Of a stretch of DNA of 64,000 nucleotides, positions 1 through 12,504 are shown piece by piece. The notes under the pieces were generated by a model. That model worked only from the letters and a program-made list of their open reading frames with translations, ran no database searches and was not told the origin of the DNA. Both the position numbers and the translations under genes were made by a program. This DNA comes from Kingdonia uniflora (Eukaryota; Streptophyta; Magnoliopsida; Ranunculales; Circaeasteraceae). Numbering within the stretch: the stretch's first letter is position 1; each line of letters opens with the position of its first letter. Where the stretch lies: contig JACGCM010001948.1 of assembly GCA_014058105.1 (NCBI GenBank), positions 2,976,001 through 3,040,000 on the forward strand, read 5' to 3'.

Positions 1-2288
1 CCAAATTATTTCTCCTAGTTAATTATGTTTTCGTTTCTTTCAAATTTATGACCGATAGGCTCAATTGTATCATTTCGTATTATGCTAGCAAGTTGAGCTC
101 TGCTTGGATTCCAGATGCCCACTTTGGCCAATGCATAATAAAATATAGTTATTTACAATAAGTGGCTCTGAATCCTCATCCTTGATGGCGAGAACAACAA
201 CGAATATGAATACCTTATCGACACATCTCTACTAAATGATCCTACGTTGTGCAATTACAGGCTTTTAATAGATCGTTATCTTATTATTATCACACGTATG
301 CGCCACGCCGGGCTAATCTCGTAATGCATCAACTGGTCGCGTAGCTACTATTGCCTCGCCAATGGGTGGTTCCATCCTCGATGAAGCGACTACGCCATTA
401 TTCATATTTGTCCCTTATTCTACAACTCCCCAGCTCATAATACTTTCTTCCAACGGTGCTCTGCACTAAACGCGAGCCTTAGATTTATTTGCGGTACTAA
501 TTCCCCTGGAACGTTCTACTGCGGTACTAGTTCCCCCAGAACGTTCTACTGTATAGGTGTATTACTTGCAGGTACATACACTTATGGTACTTTAATAGTG
601 CCTATGAATGCGTCTAGCAATTTATTTACGACCTATTGGAGGTTTGTAATACGTTAAACCTTATTGCCACCTAACTTATGTATAGGGATCTAGATGAGAC
701 AACGATTGTAATTTCCAAGACCTCTTGGAAACATCCTTAGTATTAACTTTCATATCTCCCCCTAATGCTGGTAATATCATCTCATCAAAGTGACAATTAT
801 CTGCCCTGCAAGATATACATTGCCAGTGGGTCCAAATATCAGTGATAAATGCGAATCATAACCCACATAATACCAGGCCGATGTTGAGGGTCCCATCTTC
901 ATACATTATGGTGCGATTGGCACCTATATGGAATATCCAAATGTTTTTCGATGGGCAACACCGGGTTCCAACCCAGTTACTAGTCGATTGTAGGAAAGAA
1001 TAATTTGATGATTTACTAAGGGACAAACTCTAATCAGTACTGCGGGAGCAAAAATGTATATCCCACACACTAGCTGGAATCTGTGATCGTAATAACAGTG
1101 GCCTGGCGATTATCCAAAATTGCTTGATTAGGTTCTCCGCCAATCCCGAGTTGGGTAAGGTATAGGGTACTCACGATGCTCAATCATCTATCCCATTTAG
1201 CGATAAAATAATCATCAAAAGCCTGTAACTCCAACTCCCAAGCCCCCGTCAAGTCGCATCGATCGACTTTGATCGATTAATTCAGGAACTGAGCCTGCGA
1301 TTGAATAATCTAAGTGAGAAGTCGTGCGAACGTTGCATTCCTAGAACCATCTCCTAGATGTGTTATTTATGACCATAAATATTTAAGTGTGCCACTATGT
1401 TGACGAAAAGGTCCACATGGGTCTCCATGGATGCGGTTGGAGCAAAGGCTAGAGATCCTACTCCACCTTGGTCATACTAGGATAAAATATTAGACTTTCC
1501 TTAAAAGCAATCGTTACACGTACACTCTCTGTATCTTCTCCCCATGTATGGAAAGTTAAGATGTAATCCCGATAATCCTCCTCACTATCTGAGCCCTGAG
1601 GACTGTATTGAAAACTGTTCCAATTACGTGTTCTAACCTTTAGACATGGAGTAAATGCACAGAGCCTGGTCTGTCATTTTCTCCGATAGTTATTACGTGA
1701 TAAGCATTATCATGTATCTTCCTAAATTTAGTAAAATCCGGCTGGATTTACTAGTTTATAAACTGGACTAGATACCCTGTATAGTACCTATAGAGAGTAA
1801 TAGTGTAACACACTCAGTGTGTTCTATCATGTTGGTCGTACCAATGATATTCGTGACATCCCCGATGCACAAGGTTAGGCAAAAAATATATGCATAATGC
1901 AAAAGGATCGAGTGCGTGGTACTAAATATCTCTTAGACATATGCCGCAACTCATGCGATTATCGGTCATGCTCAATGAGCATAGAGATCCATAGGCAGGT
2001 TGTATGTAGTAGATATGCTATTATACATATAATTTAACTACTTCCCAAGTAATAAATTCGAATAATCACAATATATTAGAACAAAAGAAATCGCATGTAT
2101 GTCACGAGAACTTTTTTAAAATATAAATGATATGTTCCCAACAAAATCAAAAATACTGACAATAAAAAAGAAATCAAGTCTGTACTAGAAAAGACACTAC
2201 TAGTGCTCTCTCTATTGTGGCATCACATGACTACTGGAGAATCGTTACGGATCACTCTGTATGTTGATCCATGACGATATCAGTGTCG
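1..2288 (-). other. copia A pol remnants, no open frame left
   Basis: No open frame above background. Down to about position 1480 the reverse complement aligns by eye with about 56090-57540 of the plus copy (integrase-to-RT linker and start of RT). 1480-2288 has no partner in the plus copy, which is deleted there, and should hold the protease/early integrase part. Nothing else was recognised. Confidence 0.55.
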
Positions 2289-3221
2289 TCAAAGAAGTCT
2301 GATGCTACTAACTCTAGAGGGTAGAGTGAGTGTCAACAACTGCCTGGTGGGTTCAGACTCTATCACCGGTAGCCATCTGTGGTGCAAGGCATTCCCGTGC
2401 CCAGTATCCTGTATCACCGCAGTTAAAGAAAGTAGATCCCTGATCAGTCTTCTTTTCCTTCTTCGTATTGCCTTGTGTCCAGGATTTCTTAAATCCTTTA
2501 CCTCTCCTAGGGCCAAAGGGTGTCTGGTTCCACCCTTCCTGTATCCTTGGTAGCCTCCCTTGCTCCTTCTATATCTTCGTCCCCGATGTACATAGTTGTT
2601 TCCTCGAAACAGAACATTGTTTGACCCAGGCAACAACGCACTCCCAGAAGGCCGCATAACATGATTCCTTATTAGAAGTTCATCGTTCTGCTCAGAGAGG
2701 AGTAGTGCCTGAATCAAGACTTCATGAGTCTTTTTGTTCTCTCGTCGATATTGCCTCTGAATCGCAATATTGTAAGCATAGAAGGTTGATAGAGTCTTCT
2801 CTATCATTTCAGCATCAGTGATCTTCTTCTGACACAGCTCAAGTGTAAAAGAAATTTTATGGACTGTTGAGTTTTAATCAGTGACCATCATAAAATCTTG
2901 GAACCTAAGGTTGTTCCATTGGTTTATAGCTTTTGGGAGCATAATGGTCTTATGATGACCATAACGCCCCTGCAAGCTTGCCCTTAAGTTAGCTGGCTTA
3001 ACCTGGTTAAGGTATTCAGTCTTCAGGTCATCCTGAATATGATAACGGAGGATAAACAAATCCCTTGCTTTATCCATAGGTTCTTCCTTATTGCCAATAA
3101 CGATGGTCTTCTGCAGACCAAGAAACTTCAAGAACAAGTCAGCATCAATGCACCAAGTGAGGTAATTAGCTCCAATGAGCAGCAATGGTAGAAATTCAAC
3201 ATTTTGAAGCTTTGCAGACAT
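2289..3221 (-). pseudogene. copia A gag (broken by one in-frame stop)
   Basis: Reads in one frame from the ATG at 3221 to 2289 with a single internal TAA at 2874-2876, so the two open segments (115 and 172 codons) are one gag. Motifs usual for this plant copia group: near the N-terminus a GxNYLTWxxDA-type segment, then LKTEYL and RYGHH, an alpha-helical stretch, ITDAEMIEKTLSTF, and towards the end QNDELLIRNHVMRPSGSALL followed by an Arg/Gly-rich tail. No CCHC knuckle is visible downstream. It would encode the capsid-like particle protein; the stop makes it inactive as read. It is the only recognisable gag of family A in the window, because the plus copy has lost this part. Confidence 0.8.
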
Positions 3222-4100
3222 CTAGAATGCAAAATAGATATCGTAATTAGAGACAAAACATATCAATTACATGAAATTCTAGGTGAACCCTGTTCATATT
3301 CTAAAACTCATGAAATTCTTTTATGATAATTAAACCCCAAATTTTACCCTGTAAAAATGACGATCTTAATTTTATGTGTGCGTTTTAATAGAATCTTAGC
3401 CAAGATTATTATTTAAAACCACTAGATGTGTGTTATCCTTATGTTGAGAACTAGGGTGTTCAAAGCCCTCTAGTTCTTAAAAGAATATGAAGGGTATTAG
3501 ATGTTAAGCTGACAAGTGCTTCCATCCCGAAGTTAGCTAGGTTCACAAGATAGGCTGATTAGGCCTGTCTTTGAACTAACAATCTAGGGTGCTATAGGTT
3601 GCTATTAATGCATATATACCTCTAAATGTTATGCATATAACATCTAATTGTGCCTAGATATGAAAAATTGGTTCTTCAGATACCAAGTTTTTAGAAATAA
3701 GACTAAGTAAATTCTCAATTGAGCTTTAGCTATTTATCCTTGATAATTAACTGTGATTTAGATATGACTCACAGTCGTATACTAAATTAGTCTTGGATTT
3801 ATATTATTTATGATCCATGATCATTATAATTAGTATCCTAGGGGTATACCAGTAATATCCTATTAGCTATCGTAAAGATACTTAAATAGGTATTACTCCA
3901 TGTACTTATATCACATTTAAGTGAGCCAATGTTCCTATACGAGACACTTATTCCCAAAAAAAATTAAAAAATATTTTGCATAAAAAAAATCAAAATGGGT
4001 CCCCCACGGGGTAGGTCCAGTCAATAGGAATTTTTCAAAAAAAATTAGGCTCAATTTGACCAAAAATAGGGCGATTTAAAGCCGTTTTAGTGTCTCGACC
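3222..4100 (-). other. copia A leader, left part
   Basis: Between gag and the CACTA insertion. 3780-4090 matches the reverse complement of about 55690-56050, including the segment with GGTAGGTCCAGTCAATAGGA. It has no coding capacity. The ACC at 4098-4100 is the left copy of the CACTA target duplication. Confidence 0.6.
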
Positions 4101-4450
4101 CACTACAACAAATACAGGTTTTTACGTCATTAAAAAAATGACGTAAAAGGGATTTAACGTCATTTGTACAAATGACGTTAAAGGCGATGGCGTGGAAAGG
4201 TAGGGACTAACAACGTCATTAAATAAGTGACGTGGAAAGCTAGGCACTAACGTCATTAATTAAGTGACGTATAAGAGGTTTAAAAAAATGACGTTATTGA
4301 TACCCAATTCCGGTGGCCGGCCGGCTAATGTATTCTAATGACATCACTAAATAACGTCATTAAAAAATGACGTAATTGAACTCTTTTAACGTCATATTTG
4401 AAGTGACGCGGTAGCGTTTTCATACATCAACAATAACATTTTTAAAATGA
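4101..4450. repeat. CACTA left terminus with subterminal ACGTCATT repeats
   Basis: TIR followed by about eight pairs or singles of ACGTCATT and its inverse AATGACGT, several as hairpin-forming pairs (for example at 4124-4144, 4160-4180, 4214-4232, 4252-4270, 4354-4372). In EnSpm-type elements such arrays are the binding sites of the TNPA protein; that role here is inferred. Confidence 0.8.
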
Positions 4451-5149
4451 CGTCAATACCTCAAAAAATATTTAAAAAAAATCAAATATTGTCAATCCAC
4501 TGCCCTGCCATTCTCTCTACACAACCACTACCATATTCTACAAAAAGGTAAAATATTTGCTAAATTATATTACTTTCATTCAATGCAATGTGTTCAAACT
4601 TAATTACTTCATTATTTGAATTACAGAGTTAAATCACTGATAAACTTAACCAATGCACAAAAAAACTAATAAAACAACCATAAAGAAGGGTCTCAGATGT
4701 TTCACTGCTAGAATGCTTACAACCTTTGAGTACCTTTGTGTGCCTTTGAGTGTTTATACTAATCTGGATCAATTTGTAAACCTGTCAAAACATACAAATT
4801 AAACATTTGTTATGTAAATGTGAGTACACAATAAGATGCTTGCAATCGTAAAAGAAAAGGAAATAATACATAATAAGAGGAGAAGAAAAATACTTATTTG
4901 TTTAAAGGATTCCACCTCCATGACAATTATACATTCTGGATCCCCATAAGTTGCATATGTCCATTGTTCTTAAGAAATGAAACTAATGTTATTATGGCAA
5001 TTAATTTTGCCATAAAATACATGTAATTATCTATTGCAGTAAGATAGTTGACTACATTCTCTTTACTGAACATAATAAGTTTCACAAACCTGTAATCGTG
5101 GATTAAACTCTAAATATAAATATTATCCAGTTTCCAGTTTCCTACGATC

Positions 5150-5900
5150 TCTTGCCACTGAAGGAAAGGAAGCTCAGGGCTATCAAGGCAGTTAAGCAAA
5201 TCCTGGACTACCTGAAATAGATGTTACACTTATGATGAGTGAGTGAGAAAGATTCGGATCTAAAAATATAATTCTGGAACTACAACCATGTGAAGGAAGG
5301 TACTTACTTCATCAATATTAATCCCATAGGATGCAAGAATCATTCATGCAGTATTTAAACTTGTAGCACATCTCTAGTGAACCTTTCTAGAAGCTACAGT
5401 TGGTGGGCCTAATAGTGGGAAACTCCCCATGAAAGGGTTACAGGTTACTGATATTGTTCGGTCAATGGTAAATTCAAAATATTCTTCTATATAGTGGTAT
5501 ACATAAAAATTAAAGTTTACTAGATCTAAAATGTCAGAGATTACCTGCATTTCTTGGCCTTCAGATATCTTGAAATGGATAACTCCGGAAGCTGGTAAAA
5601 GAAGGGGCATACACATCTTCATAACCAATCAATCTTTAGGTCATATCTGCTTTGCCGTACTTGTGTACATCTTGCAAGTTGGGTCTACAATAAAATTGCT
5701 TACTAAAACAATATTCTAAAAAGAGAAATAATGCAACATAGAGTTAAGTTTTAATAAGCGATACCTAAATAAGAGATATGTGCAATTTACCGATTTCTCT
5801 TCATTTTAACGTCAGGGTAAAGCCATCCAAGCTGATGCTACCAGTTAGGTTATTTCTCGATATTACCACATAACCTGAGGCACGAGCGTCCTGTAACAAG
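5150..5900 (-). pseudogene. unidentified captured gene fragment, minus strand
   Basis: Several exon-like stretches read on the minus strand: about 5895-5810 (ASGYVVISRNNLTGSISLDG), 5628-5546 followed by a GTAATC donor-like site, 5520-5374 (YIEEYFEFTIDRTISVTCNP), and 5215-5150 (LLNCLDSPELPFLQWQEIVG). Composition and spacing look like exons with introns of one plant gene, but I do not recognise the family. It sits in the CACTA beside known captured pieces, so capture is the likeliest origin. Confidence 0.35.
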
Positions 5901-6463
5901 ACACGAATATACTCTGGAATAAGCACTAATACTATAATGAACACATAATATAAATTTACTTAAACAGGATCAATACTTTTTTCTTTTTTTTATACCTCAG
6001 ATCTCATCTATTTTAATTGAATATTTACAACATTCAATCTCCCAATGACGAGATATTACATACATTATCATATCAATCATCTAGGATGAAGCATGCCCTG
6101 TCACAAAGGAGAAGTTACTATATCTACTTCCCAATATGATTGCCTTATTGGAAATTTAGGATGCTAGAAACGAGTAAAGTTAATGTATTAAAAGTCTCAA
6201 ATCTCAATATTACAAGTACTTGAAAGTGTAAGAGGGAGGTCTTCTGCCCCGACTCAAGAAGAAGCCCATTCGAAGAAAGGGCAGACAACACCTCATGTCG
6301 CAGTCCAATTACCACACCCAAAGAAGAAGCCCTACCTAGGATCTGGTTTCCTCACCATACATCTGCTGCTCTTCGATCCACAATAGCAATACATGCACCG
6401 CTCCGCTCTTTCCTCTTCCTCCTCAATGTAAACCCATTTTCAAGTTTTGACATTGCTACTGAG

Positions 6464-7196
6464 ATGAAACTTCTTCAATCTACTTCCAGATTTCTCCTAC
6501 AAGTCTTGCTAAATCGAGTTCAAAATATTGATAAGGGAGTGGATTTGGACTGCCACTCAGTTGAGTTTGATGATGTTCCTTACCATATTCAGGTGTCTAT
6601 GAGGTCTCTCGAGTTCATATTGTTATCTATGTCATTACCAACTCCTCCTCCAGAAACTGTTTTCTTTGGTGGCCTTCCTTCTGGAGTCCTAGAAGCTATA
6701 AAAGAGGCGTACGGTGTGCTTGTGCAAATTCTCGATCCCCCAAAAGATGGCTACAACCTCACAATGAAACTCAACTTGGCTAAAATTCCACAAGATGAAA
6801 AAGAGGAATATGATCTTCTGGTAAAGATTGTATCTCTGAAAGAGGTGGTTCTAGGAGCTCCATTGAGGGTTATTTTAAAGCATTTGGCTTTTAAGAATGT
6901 TGTTGCTGATGCAGATCAACTTGTTGCTGTTGTACATCGGCAAAAGGAATCCTTTCCTTGTTCCTAAGGCCGATAAGGTAACTGTAGTATTTCCCATGAG
7001 ATTCAAGGATTCCACAAATATTATCCTGGCAACCTCCTTCTTACAAGAATTTGTGGAGGCAAGGCGCACCGCTGGACTCAACACTGCCCCTCCTTGTTTG
7101 TCGTCTCCTTCTCCTCCTTTAGAATTGAAAGGAGCTCCTTCCCATGCACTAACTACAAATGCAGGATTTGTTACTATAAGAAGGTTTCCTAATTGA
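6464..7196 (+). pseudogene. ARPC2: ARPC2 (Arp2/3 complex subunit 2) fragment, frameshifted
   Basis: About 245 codons match the plant ARP2/3 complex subunit 2 (ARPC2A, DIS2 type) from its first residues (LLQSTSRFLLQVLLNRVQN) through FFGGLPSGVLEAIKEAYGVL and the conserved VTVVFPMRFKDS and PPLELKGAP segments. The ATG at 6464 aligns with the family start. A frame change near 6945-6955 (2 bp fewer than expected at ESFF-LVP) splits it into frames 6464-6967 and 6897-7196. It stops at 7194-7196 after the GFVT motif, where the family continues for about 70 residues. No introns lie within it, so it may be a retrocopy. ARPC2 forms the clamp of the actin-nucleating Arp2/3 complex; this copy cannot make it. 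Confidence 0.85.
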
Positions 7197-7601
7197 ATGA
7201 AACTTTTAAATTTATCCACCTGTTGAAGTAAGAAGGTTTCATAATCCTCTTAAGACTCAACACTATAACATTATCCGACAATCTCAGTTCGACCATGTTA
7301 CCAATATAGTAAAATTAATGCAGCACTAGAAAAATCCTAGAGGATCACAAGTTTGTTAAGGTAAAATTATTCCTTTTACTTCGCTTAAAGCTGAGCTGAT
7401 CAAATAAGGGGCTTGTCAGCTTAACAAAATATGATAAAAGCTCAGGTACATCCAAAGGTGGTACTTCCTACTCCAAATAGTAAAGAGAGTTAGTCCACAT
7501 GAGAACAAGCAGTTACTTAGACTTATAAAGTAAGTACCTTTCAAATGGATTGCATATAAAGGTTAGGCTAGATTTCTTAAACAAATAATATGGTCACTTA
7601 C

Positions 7602-7930
7602 AACTGGATCTGGGGAATCATCTTCCTTTTACATCACCCACGGGACACCAGCACCGAGTTCAACAACCATCTTTGTGGCCCAGGTCATGTATAAATAACT
7701 AGGAGCTCCAAGTGCCTTACTTGATGGGTCGTACTCATTCTCAATCTGCATAAATATACTCGACAAGATCAAACACTGTTATGTGTATGTATGCCACTAA
7801 CCAGATACGTTACTTCAATAAGTACCATAATACCTAAGAGAGAATGATGGGGCCACCTTGAGATTCGAAAAGTCTTTCACTCTTCATCTACTACACAATC
7901 TTTTGGGTGAACCCTTGCATTGCCACCTAA
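7602..7930 (-). pseudogene. beta-galactosidase (GH35) two-exon fragment
   Basis: Exon at 7748-7602 reads IENEYDPSSKALGAPSYLYM, then TWATKM..., GVPWVM, a stop where Cys is expected, and KEDDSPDPV, ending at a GTAAGT donor. The exon upstream (about 7930-7848) reads QGFTQKIV, two stops, then MKSERLFESQGGPIILS. GGPIILSQIENEY is the hallmark of plant cell-wall beta-galactosidases; its Glu is the proton donor of family 35. Three stops make it inactive. Retained intron borders show capture from genomic DNA. It lies in the CACTA between the ARPC2 and TRM5 pieces. Confidence 0.85.
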
Positions 7931-8389
7931 CAACACAACACAGCAGCATACCATAAATTACTGAACATCAAGTTTCAGAAGGAACTAATTGGTCAAATAC
8001 AAAGTGGAAAATGGACCTTAAAAGGCTCATTCCTGGTACATACTTTAACAAAACTGGGAACCTCCTGTATTTATTAAAATGCCCATCTCCATAATCAAAC
8101 TCTAAACAAGCTTAATCTTTAAAATACAAAACCCAGTCTCATAAAACCAAAAGCCATCTTAGATCAAACATCTACACTACAAATTTAGAAGAAATAAAGA
8201 AAAACCAAAGTCATATTGCACTTCTAACATGTGAACTAACGCAATGAACAACCAAGTAACTTTGTAGTTTTTTTCATTACTTATTTAACTGGTATATTAT
8301 GCATGTCTTATGAATTTCTTTAAAATTTTGACAAGATATATCTATGTATAAGCACATTGTTACTGTGTATTATTATAGACCTTACCCAT

Positions 8390-8836
8390 TGAGCTTGTAT
8401 CTTCAGAATCTGCTTCTGCATTAGCTAGTGAATTGCACTTCTCAGAATCTTCGAGAACCGAAGTACCCAAGTTCTATCTAACTTCAGCAGTAGGAGCTGC
8501 CATTAACTTAGACATAAATGCTCATGCATCCATGTTATAGGCATAAACATGATCATCTACCTTGTTAATCTCCTCATTGATCTTCAAATATTCAATACTA
8601 TCTGGATTTAAATCATTTGCATAAACAACACATCCCTTTTGAGCTGCAGGAATTGCGAATGGGCCTATACCGACAAACATGTCACAGATGATCTCGCCTG
8701 GCTGGAACTGAGAAACTAACCTTATGTGTTCATGTTCCAATCCCGAGTTCCAATAAACCATGCCATAATCAATCTTGAATGTCGCTTCATACTGCTTGAC
8801 TTCTGTAAATTTGAGTATATAATAAGATGCTTGCAA
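8390..8836 (-). pseudogene. TRM5: TRM5 (tRNA m1G37 methyltransferase) fragment
   Basis: Reads [20 protein letters not shown], then [38 protein letters not shown] and YNMDA. These are the SAM-binding motifs of the TRM5/Tyw2 methyltransferase domain (MFAGIGPF and NDLNP loops). One open frame covers 8836-8522. Past NMDA a TGA at 8519-8521 ends it, but similarity continues to about 8390 with another stop. TRM5 makes 1-methylguanosine at tRNA position 37. Only the catalytic core is present; the N-terminal D1 domain and C-terminus are missing. Confidence 0.85.
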
Positions 8837-9214
8837 TCGTAAAAGAAAAGAAAATAATACATAACATATCGGCGGACCCCCTTTTCTGGAGAGAATTGAG
8901 GTTCCGGATAAGGAGTACTTTGAATTCAGTAGTTAATTTGTAGGAGTTACAAATGATAGAAGGCTATTGGGGTGCCAACCTATTTGGGATGCCTTAAGTT
9001 TAGTCTTAGTGATGCATATGCTCCCTCCTTTTTCTTTTTAATTGTTAGCAAGTGATGTAACGCTACTCTTGTACCTTTTATTCAAAAATCAATACAAAAA
9101 AATTTGCTTACCTAGAAAAAGAAAAAAAACTAAAAATCAAGAATCTTGTTATACAAAAGATTCAACTATCAAAATACCCATTCTGGAGTAAACATACACC
9201 AAGGTTTTCTTTGA

Positions 9215-10010
9215 TTGGGGATCAATTCAAGAATAAAACAACCCAAGCCACCTAATAATGAAGAATCGAAGCACCGAACTTTGCACTTGGTAATTCTTAA
9301 TACAGCTTGTGACAAATCTAATCTCATCAAGAACTATGGAGGGGTATTCAGACTATCAAATGGGATACCTATAAGTGTTTATACAAATAGTATTCAAAAT
9401 GAACAAGATAGGGACTGTTTGAACTATATGCTTGAGGGGCTAGAACTTGCTATAAAGTTGGGAATGCTGAATATAGGAATATGCAGAGTCAAAGCACCTT
9501 TTCATTTTCAGACCTTTTGCTTAACTTCACATTCGAGAGGTATGAAAACATTTAGAGAAATTGACAAGAGGAACAGCCAGATGCATAATCTTTCATTCAT
9601 ATTCAGGAGGAAAGCTTCAAACAAAATTACAATACACTTGGTTACAATTGTACAGTTGATAGCTTGTATTTTCCTTGCGTTAGCTAGATTATGTAATGCT
9701 GTCTTTCTAGGTGCTCCTCCTTGGAGTGTCATTTTTTTTCATGGAACTAATGAATACAGGTTTCTTTTCTCAAAAAAACAAAAAGAAGAGATTCTTTAGT
9801 AAAGGAGAATTTGAAGAAGGATGGTCTCTATTCACTTCAGGAGCTTCTCAAAAAGAGCAGTATGTAAAGTCTAGCTTGTCAATGTTAACAAGGAACTCTT
9901 TGGTTGTGAGTCTATTCCACAATTATAGCCATCTGAAAAAAGAAGGCCTAAGCAAGGCATCTTTGTCCCAGATTACTATGTGCCACCTTAATAGTGGTAA
10001 CTTCTTCTAA
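9215..10010 (+). pseudogene. unidentified captured coding fragment
   Basis: Open on the plus strand from about 9215 to 9799 (194 codons from a non-ATG start) and in another frame from 9711 to 10010. The part around 9340-9480 (YGGVFRLSNG, then LNYMLEGLELAIKLGM) weakly recalls the RNase H-like fold of plant non-LTR elements, but the match is not good enough for a call. The second frame (GEFEEGWSLFTSGASQKEQY) is not recognised. It lies in the CACTA between the TRM5 and IND1 pieces. Confidence 0.3.
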
Positions 10011-10181
10011 TAGTTTTCCAAGCTGAGTTAGTAGTGAAGCTACCATCCGTAGTCAAGGAAAAAACTTCTTTATCTCTCTTATCACTCTGGGGTTTGTAGT
10101 AATGTTAGTATTATAAATCATTAATAGTGATGTTAGTATTATAACTCATTAATAACTAACTGTTGAGATGGATTGAGCTGA

Positions 10182-11523
10182 TTAACATACCTCGCCAAGG
10201 AATTCCATATCCATCTCATCAGTTGTTTGCCGAGCTCCTTCACTCCTAAAAATGTATGATGGCCCACCATAATGTAGGCATTTAAAGCAACTCATATTCT
10301 CTATAACTCCCAAAATCTGAGAAAATAATGGACAATCAAACCAAGACAAGTGTAAAATATCATATCTAGTTTTCTGACTAAGCAAAATATCATTTATTGT
10401 TTTATAAAAACAACTACGGTGGCCCTTGGTTACAATAATAGCAAAAATATGAAAATTTTATTTCACATATTTACCAATTTCATATAAAATATTTGGCATT
10501 AACATAAATATTTATGGAGGTCAGAACTAATTCTTACAGGAACTTCAACTTTACGGAATATATTAGCCCCTCTTCTCGCACCTATCAACGTAATGTCCTA
10601 TGGAGTTGAAACAATCAAAGTACCTTTCAACAAGTCACTAAAGTCAATTAAACAAGCTAAATGAAAGTTCCCAACCAAAAATACAATGACAACAACGGGT
10701 ACCAAAGGTAACGCTTGGATTGCATACTACTATCTCTGGTCTGGTGTACACTTAATCAATTAACGGGATCAGGGGGTATTTCAGATAACTTATTTATAGC
10801 AGGAAAGTTCTTTGTTAAAAACTAAATTTCAGTCAAGACTACAACATAGTTTTTATTTTGCCAATTTCAAGAATAGAAGATGGAATATTATTTCAGAACA
10901 TTTCTTGGACAGTAGTTTGGGACCATTTCTTGGACAGAGTGGTCACGAACATATCAGCTCCATACCTGACAATTGCAGCCTCTGCGAAATATTCAATTGA
11001 GCATCGCCTGTGCCAGGGCATATCCACCACAAGAATATAAGGATTTCCCCAAGCAACTCCTCCTGTCATCTTTTGAAGGTCACTCATTACCTACAAGATA
11101 TAATATAAATCAAACACGTGCTCACTGAAGCTAAGTCACTATTTAAATATACTTCTTTCCACGCGCATAACTGGCATAAAATGTTTTGACAATTTGAATT
11201 ATAAGATATATCATGCCATAAGGGGAAAAAAACATCAACATGTATTAAGTCAGGCACAAACCATTGGATCGTCTTTTTCTATAAGAAATTCAATTGACAT
11301 ACATTTCACTCCATGGTTTTCAATAGGAATCATTTTCATATCTGCGTAGAGAACATGAGAAACAATTACTATCTACCACACGATCAATAATGCAGAATGT
11401 ATCTTCGGAATCCAGATACAGGAAATAATTATAGCAAAAGAGGCTATCACCTTCACTCACTTCTGGCTTGCCACTAAGCTTCATCATGTTAGGAATACGA
11501 CATTGTAGCGCGCTAAAAGTCAT
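10182..11523 (-). pseudogene. IND1: IND1 (Mrp/NBP35-type Fe-S P-loop NTPase) multi-exon fragment
   Basis: Minus-strand exons in native order: PNMMKLSGKPEVSE (about 11515-11455), GVKCMSIEFLIEKDDPMV (about 11320-11262), MSDLQKMTGG and GNPYILVVDMP then in the next frame PGTGDAQLNISQRLQLSG (about 11087-10960), ARRGANIFRKVEVP with a GTAAG donor (about 10605-10540), and ILGVIENMSCFKC, PSYIF, EGARQ, MEFLGE (about 10325-10190). CxxC (the Fe-S ligand pair) is present. One base is lost at DMPPGTGDAQ, and several stops follow. The Walker A N-terminus is absent. The family member IND1/INDH assembles Fe-S clusters for mitochondrial complex I. Exons with introns point to DNA-level capture by the CACTA. Confidence 0.85.
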
Positions 11524-12504
11524 TTTTTTATGGTGATAGTTTATAAACTACTTGAAGAAGAACATGTAACATGTGCATAAAAAGGATTGGATTGATTCGT
11601 AACAATAATCAAGGTTTTTCAAATGAAAAGATCGCTTCTCTATCGTAGGCTTTATTGTACCGATCACTAACTCGTAAGAAAGGTTAAATAAAATAAAGTT
11701 GCAATATCACTTTTAGCAATACCTAAAAACAACTGATCTTTTGATAAATCGTTAAATCAAAATAGGAACCTTGTTGTAGAACTTTCTGCCCCACCTCCTC
11801 TGCTACAAACTTCTTAGTTTATATCCATGTGAAATAAAAACATAAACGAAAATGAATACGGTGCCGAAACTTCCTCTTACACCCTTAATTGCTTAAGCAC
11901 CTCTGCCTTGCACTTTGACATGTGGGGAATCATTCTACAAAAAGAAACAAATTACCCAAACTAATGAAAATGACACAAATCTAATCAAAACTATTGAAAT
12001 CAAATCAAATCAAACCTCATCAATGAAACACAAATCAAAACAAACCCACCAATGAAGTTAAAATCAAAACAAACCCAACATTGAAATACAAACCCCATCA
12101 ATCAAACATACTCCGAAATTTAAATCGACCAAGAGAGAGAGGTAAAATTACTGACCCGTAAATGGTTCTTCAAACGATCTCAGCATGTGATTTGAAGTGA
12201 ATCAGACCAGGATATGGCTTGGTGTTCATACGTTTGAGACAAAACCTCATCTTCTGTCGAACAATACCACTCGATATATAAATCTCTTTTGATCAAAGCA
12301 TGAAAAACTTGTTTGCCATGGTGACCCGTCAAGGTTTTTCATCCATGTCTTGTGATGTTGTACAAAGTTATCCTGATTATCAAAGTTTCCAATTGATATA
12401 AAACTCCTCTATAACTTGGCCATCTCAATAGCTGCAATTTCAATTGAAACATAACCACGTCAGTAGCGGATAAACGACTTGAAAATAGACTATTTACAAT
12501 ATTT
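11524..12504. other. CACTA interior, nothing firmly recognised
   Basis: AT-rich. A short minus-strand stretch at about 11815-11760 (KFVAEEVGQKVL) looks exon-like but is unidentified. 11950-12110 contains a loose AACAAACCCA / AATCAAA repeat. Confidence 0.4.
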
